From JBGCDD01 sp045105075 (GTDB taxonomy: Bacteria; Pseudomonadota; Alphaproteobacteria; Rhodobacterales; Rhodobacteraceae), in NCBI GenBank assembly GCA_045105075.1, contig JBGCDD010000091.1, positions 1 to 9,648 of the forward strand: a DNA stretch of 9,648 nt, read 5' to 3'. The notes under the pieces were generated by a model. That model saw only the letters and a list, made by a program, of their open reading frames with translations, did not search any database and was not told the DNA's origin. Positions 6,313 through 9,648 of this stretch are shown piece by piece; within the stretch, counting starts at the first letter, position 1, and every line of letters starts with the position of its first letter. A program made the position numbers and the translations under genes.

Positions 6313-7020
6313 TCACCCGACCTGCGTCACAGAGGTGATATCGCCTTTGGGGCGCGGCTCGTCCGGGCGCTCGCCCGACACCAGATAGACCACCTGCTCG
6401 GCAATCGAGGTCACGTGATCACCCATTCGTTCCATGTTTTTGGCAATGAAATGCAGATGCATGCAGGCGGTGATATTGCGCGGGTCTTCCATCATAAAGG
6501 TCAGGAACTCGCGGAACAGCGCATTGTACATCTGATCCACATCCTTGTCGCGCTGGATCACGTCGCGGGCCAGATGTTCGTCGCGCTGAATATAGGAATC
6601 AAGCGCATCCTTCAGCATCAGCTCGACCTCGCGCGCCATGCGCCGCAGCGCACTGGCACTGTCGTTCACCGGCGCCATCTGCGACAATACTCCGGTGCGC
6701 TTGGCCAGATTCTTGGCGTAATCACCGATGCGCTCCAGATTGCCGCTGATCTTCATCACCGACAAAACCAGGCGCAAATCAATCGCTGTGGGCGCGCGCA
6801 AGGCGATCACCCGCGCGGCCTCTTCGTTGATCGTTTCCTCCAGCGCATCGATGGCTTTGTCACCCAGGCGCACCTGTTCGGCCAGTTCCTGATCGCGGGT
6901 TTCCAGCGACAGCGCGGCATTTCGGATCCCCGCTTCAACCAGTCCACCCATTTTCATTATCCGCGCTTGAATGGCCTCAAGGTCGCGATCAAAAGCTGAC
7001 GCAATATGTTGATCTTGCAT
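6313..7020 (-). CDS. phoU: Phosphate signalling protein PhoU
   Basis: PhoU is a peripheral cytoplasmic protein linking the Pst transporter to the PhoR kinase; it keeps the Pho regulon off when phosphate is plentiful. From ATG at 7020 it has 235 residues, the usual size, and is wholly helical with two PhoU repeats (about 15-105 and 120-210). Each repeat carries the conserved metal-binding signature: NLERIGDYAKN (E96, D100) and NMERMGDHVTS (E197, D201). The frame is open upstream to 7212, but that part lies within pstB and lacks family similarity, so the start at 7020, 4 bases after the pstB stop, is chosen; a GGAT lies just upstream of it. The C-terminal tail (about 216-235) is polar and variable. 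Confidence 0.95.
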   Translation of the reverse strand: MQDQHIASAFDRDLEAIQARIMKMGGLVEAGIRNAALSLETRDQELAEQVRLGDKAIDALEETINEEAARVIALRAPTAIDLRLVLSVMKISGNLERIGDYAKNLAKRTGVLSQMAPVNDSASALRRMAREVELMLKDALDSYIQRDEHLARDVIQRDKDVDQMYNALFREFLTFMMEDPRNITACMHLHFIAKNMERMGDHVTSIAEQVVYLVSGERPDEPRPKGDITSVTQVG

Positions 7021-7024
7021 TGTT

Positions 7025-7822
7025 TTATCCAATCCGCCCCGTGATGTAGTTTTCCGTACGCTGGTCTTGCGGTTTTGTAAAAATCTGTGCGGTTTCGCCG
7101 TATTCCACCATTTCACCCATGTGGAAATAAGCGGTTTTCTGGCTGACGCGGCTGGCCTGTTGCATCGAATGGGTGACGATAACAACCGAATAGCTTTGGC
7201 GCAGCTCATCAATCAGGTTCTCGACCTGGCTGGTGGCAATCGGGTCAAGTGCAGAACAGGGTTCGTCCATCAGCAACACTTCGGGTTCGGTGGCGATGGC
7301 GCGCGCGATGCACAGGCGTTGCTGCTGCCCGCCGGACAGGCCCGTGCCGGGCGACCCCAGCCGGTCTTTGACCTCATCCCAGATCGCAGCCCGGCGCAGC
7401 GCCTGTTCCACGATGTTGTCCAGATCGGCGCGGGATTTGGACAATCCGTGGATTTTCGGCCCGTAGGCGACATTGTCATAGATCGATTTGGGGAACGGAT
7501 TGGGCTTTTGAAATACCATCCCGACCTTGGCGCGCAGCTGCACCGGATCGACCTGAGGGTCATAGATGTCTTCGCCGTCCAGCAAAATATCGCCCTCGAC
7601 CCGGCAGATATCAATCGTGTCGTTCATCCGGTTCAGACAACGCAAGAACGTCGACTTGCCACAGCCGGACGGGCCAATAAACGAGGTCACGGTTTTGTCC
7701 TCGATCTGCACGCTGACGTCTTTGATGGCGTGGTTGTCGGCGTAATAGACCTGTACGCCGCTGGCCGCGATCTTGATGGTTTTGGTGCTCACCTCTGTCT
7801 CCACAGCTTGCATATCGTTCAT
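7025..7822 (-). CDS. pstB: Phosphate ABC transporter ATP-binding protein PstB
   Basis: PstB is the cytoplasmic ATPase that powers phosphate import through PstC/PstA. The 265-residue protein has all ABC motifs: Walker A GPSGCGKST (50-58), Q-loop Q105 in VFQKPNPFP, signature LSGGQQQR (162-169), Walker B VLLMDEP with D186/E187, D-loop SALDP and H-loop H218. The NRMND segment after Walker A and the KPNPFPKSIYDNVAYGP run are typical of PstB and separate it from other ABC ATPases. It starts 10 bases after the pstA stop with a ribosome site (GGCAGGA) in the gap. A later ATG at residue 4 is an equally possible start. No residue is missing or altered in the catalytic motifs. Confidence 0.97.
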   Translation of the reverse strand: MNDMQAVETEVSTKTIKIAASGVQVYYADNHAIKDVSVQIEDKTVTSFIGPSGCGKSTFLRCLNRMNDTIDICRVEGDILLDGEDIYDPQVDPVQLRAKVGMVFQKPNPFPKSIYDNVAYGPKIHGLSKSRADLDNIVEQALRRAAIWDEVKDRLGSPGTGLSGGQQQRLCIARAIATEPEVLLMDEPCSALDPIATSQVENLIDELRQSYSVVIVTHSMQQASRVSQKTAYFHMGEMVEYGETAQIFTKPQDQRTENYITGRIG

Positions 7823-7832
7823 AATCCTGCCC

Positions 7833-9188
7833 CTACCAACGGCGTTCGAAACGGCGCCGCAGGATCACCGCGATTGTATTCATCGTGACCAGAAACACCA
7901 AAAGAATGATAATCCCGCCCCAGGCGCGTTCGTAAAACGCCGGATCCGCGCGTTTGGCCCATTCGTAGATCTGCGCCGGCATCGCCGAATTGGGATCCAT
8001 CAGCCCCGAGGCCACGCCATCGGGCGCGTTTGAGGCGATAAAGCCAACCATCCCGATCAACAGCAGCGGCGCGGTTTCACCCAGGGCCTGTGCCAGCCCA
8101 ATGATCGTGCCGGTCAGAATGCCGGGCGCGGCCAGCGGCAGCACGTGATGAAACACGGTTTGCATCTTGCTGGCGCCGACCCCAAGAGCCGCATCGCGAA
8201 TGCTGGGCGGCACCGATTTCAGCGACGCACGGGTCGAGATAATGATCGTGGGCAAAGTCATCAGCGTCAGCACCAGCCCGCCCACCAAAGGCGCGGACAT
8301 CGGCAAGTGCATGTAGTTGATGAACATCGCCAGTCCCAGAATGCCAAACACAATCGACGGCACTGCCGCGAGGTTCGAGATATTGACCTCGATCACATCG
8401 GTGATCCAGTTTTTGGGCGCAAATTCCTCAAGATAGATCGACGCGGCCACCCCAATCGGCAAGGCCAGCGCCAGCACCACCAGCATCATGAACAGCGAGC
8501 CCATCATCGACACGCCAATCCCGGCGGCCTCCGGGCGCTGATCAGAGGCATCCGCGCCGGTGATGAAGGCCAAGTTGAACCGCTTTTCCACACTGCCCAG
8601 ACCGATCAACTGATCCACGAAATCGAGCTGTTGGACGCTGATGTTCTTGTCATTGGCGATGCTGTCGCGGCTGACCCGACCCTTGAGGTAACCATCAACC
8701 CTGCTGGAGGCGAGAAACTCAAAACGGACGGTCTGTCCGATCATATCCGGGTTCTCGATGACAAAGCTGCGCAATTGCGCCACTGCACCGCGCGACAAAA
8801 TCCCTGCCATCTTTTTGGATTTCAGTTGTGTTTCAATGCCATGCGCGGCGATCTTTGCGTCAAAAGCGTTGCGGATCAGCGGCGCGTAGCCAAAGGTGCT
8901 GACCTTCTTGATCTTGGCGAGATCGCGGGTTCCGGCCTTGTCCAGCTTGCTTTCCAGCAGCTCGACGTCGAGCGCCACAAAGGTCTGGGTAAACGCTCCG
9001 GTGCCGCGGCTGACGATGGTGAAAACCAGCACCAAAAGCATCAGCATGCCGATGCCGATTGCGATCATGCCATAGATCCGAAACCGTTTTTCGGCACCAT
9101 TGCGCCGGTTGGTGTGAGCATCCTGGCGCAAAAGCGAGCCATGGTGGCGTGCGCGCGCGGCGTCGGGGGGCGGGGCGATATCGGTCAT
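7833..9188 (-). CDS. pstA: Phosphate ABC transporter permease PstA with long N-terminal periplasmic insert
   Basis: PstA forms half of the inner-membrane phosphate channel. At 451 residues it is about 150 longer than E. coli PstA. Residues 1-35 are a polar cytoplasmic tail, 38-60 the first span, and about 62-222 a charged region, presumably periplasmic, that matches the DUF3333-type N-terminal extension known from alphaproteobacterial PstA. The permease core (226-445) has five further spans (about 226-253, 270-291, 299-321, 352-382, 424-445) and the EAA loop that docks on PstB (DAALGVGASKMQTVFHHVLPLAAPG, key residues A333-G340 and P351, split here by its conserved G). The LGETAPLLLIG segment after it is typical of PstA. 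Its ATG overlaps the pstC stop (ATGA, 9185-9188), implying coupled translation. Confidence 0.94.
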   Translation of the reverse strand: MTDIAPPPDAARARHHGSLLRQDAHTNRRNGAEKRFRIYGMIAIGIGMLMLLVLVFTIVSRGTGAFTQTFVALDVELLESKLDKAGTRDLAKIKKVSTFGYAPLIRNAFDAKIAAHGIETQLKSKKMAGILSRGAVAQLRSFVIENPDMIGQTVRFEFLASSRVDGYLKGRVSRDSIANDKNISVQQLDFVDQLIGLGSVEKRFNLAFITGADASDQRPEAAGIGVSMMGSLFMMLVVLALALPIGVAASIYLEEFAPKNWITDVIEVNISNLAAVPSIVFGILGLAMFINYMHLPMSAPLVGGLVLTLMTLPTIIISTRASLKSVPPSIRDAALGVGASKMQTVFHHVLPLAAPGILTGTIIGLAQALGETAPLLLIGMVGFIASNAPDGVASGLMDPNSAMPAQIYEWAKRADPAFYERAWGGIIILLVFLVTMNTIAVILRRRFERRW

Positions 9189-9648
9189 TCGTACTGCTCG
9201 CGGTAGGTGCGCACGATGTAGAGCGCCAGAATGTTCAGCCCCAGCGTCAGCGCAAACAGCGTCAAACCCAAAGCAAAGGCCACCAGCGTTTCAGGGCTGG
9301 CAAAATCGGTGTCGCCGGTCAGCTGACTGACGATGCGGGTGGTGATCGTGGTCATCGACTCAAGCGGGTTGAGCGAGAATTTCGCGATGGCGCCGGCTCC
9401 CATCACCACAATCATGGTTTCGCCAATGGCGCGGCTGGCGGCCAACAGGATGGCACCAACAATGCCCGGCAGCGCGGCGGGCAACACCACCTGACGGATG
9501 GTTTCGGATTTGGTTGCGCCCAGCCCCAGCGAGCCATCGCGCAAGGACTGCGGCACCGCGTTGATGATATCGTCCGACAAGGACGACACAAACGGGATCA
9601 GCATGATGCCCATCACCAACCCGGCGGTCAGCACCGCAGTGGCGCCGC
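9185..9648 (-). CDS. pstC: Phosphate ABC transporter permease PstC, C-terminal part (cut by window edge)
   Basis: About 154 residues from the C-terminus of PstC, the partner of PstA in the membrane channel, are present. The frame remains open to the right edge, so the true start is outside the window; a GTG at 9634 inside the frame is not the start. The visible part has the transmembrane segment beginning LTAGLVMGIMLIPF, the EAA loop (SLRDGSLGLGATKSETIRQVVLPAALPG), the GETMIVVMGAGA segment and a last span (about LVAFALGLTLFALTLGLNILALYIV) ending in a basic cytoplasmic tail (RTYREQYE). The pair GETM (PstC) and GETAP (PstA) separates the two paralogues. It is the first visible gene of the pst block; pstS and the promoter should lie further right. 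Confidence 0.93.
   Translation of the reverse strand, partial: GATAVLTAGLVMGIMLIPFVSSLSDDIINAVPQSLRDGSLGLGATKSETIRQVVLPAALPGIVGAILLAASRAIGETMIVVMGAGAIAKFSLNPLESMTTITTRIVSQLTGDTDFASPETLVAFALGLTLFALTLGLNILALYIVRTYREQYE

Noticed and set aside
7021..7212. Upstream extension of phoU to 7212
   Set aside because: It lies inside pstB, has no similarity to PhoU, and the ATG at 7020 gives the usual family length.
7067..7888. Plus-strand open frame (273 codons) opposite pstB
   Set aside because: Shadow of pstB; no ribosome site, no recognisable domain, and the pstB motifs on the other strand are complete.
8145..9206. Long plus-strand open frame (353 codons) opposite pstA
   Set aside because: It is antisense to an unmistakable pstA, its product is a His/Gln/Arg-rich low-complexity string with no domain, and such antisense frames are expected from GC-rich codon bias.

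Overview
The window looks like a piece of an alphaproteobacterial chromosome, most likely Rhodobacterales (Roseobacter group). This rests on GC-rich codon use, the alphaproteobacterial style of PstA with a long N-terminal insert, the gene order pstC-pstA-pstB-phoU-phoB, and an intergenic palindromic element of a kind I associate with that order. The taxonomic call is inference; no rRNA or other marker gene is present. The window holds two tail-to-tail gene blocks. No tRNA, rRNA, CRISPR array, insertion sequence or prophage gene was seen.

Left block, plus strand (1-5513): the later part of a respiratory formate dehydrogenase cluster. It starts with the iron-sulfur subunit FdhB (four [4Fe-4S] clusters). 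After a hairpin-containing gap come a 69-residue protein of unknown function and an overlapping cytoplasmic TPR protein. Next is the di-heme cytochrome b subunit FdhC with a signal peptide and a long periplasmic N-terminal region. It is followed, overlapping by one base, by an exported seven-bladed WD40 propeller fused to a mono-heme cytochrome c. A 41-residue single-span membrane peptide and a regulator-like protein (excisionase-type HTH plus a periplasmic-binding-protein-like domain) end the block. The catalytic molybdenum/tungsten subunit is expected just upstream, outside the window. In the FdnGHI scheme, electrons would pass from formate through the FdhB clusters to the FdhC hemes and quinone. 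The cytochrome c fusion suggests an additional or alternative periplasmic exit, and the HTH-PBP protein may tie the operon to molybdate/tungstate or another small ligand. Both ideas are inference.

Junction (5514-5616): a short convergent intergenic region with two adjacent hairpins that probably end transcription from both sides. It resembles a dispersed Rhodobacterales intergenic repeat.

Right block, minus strand (9648 down to 5617): the high-affinity phosphate system, in transcription order pstC (truncated at the window edge), pstA, pstB, phoU, phoB. PstC/PstA form the membrane channel, PstB is the ATPase, PhoU passes the transport state to the histidine kinase, and PhoB is the response regulator. 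The genes overlap or lie 4-10 bases apart, so they form one transcription unit. PstS, PhoR and the operon promoter are not in the window.
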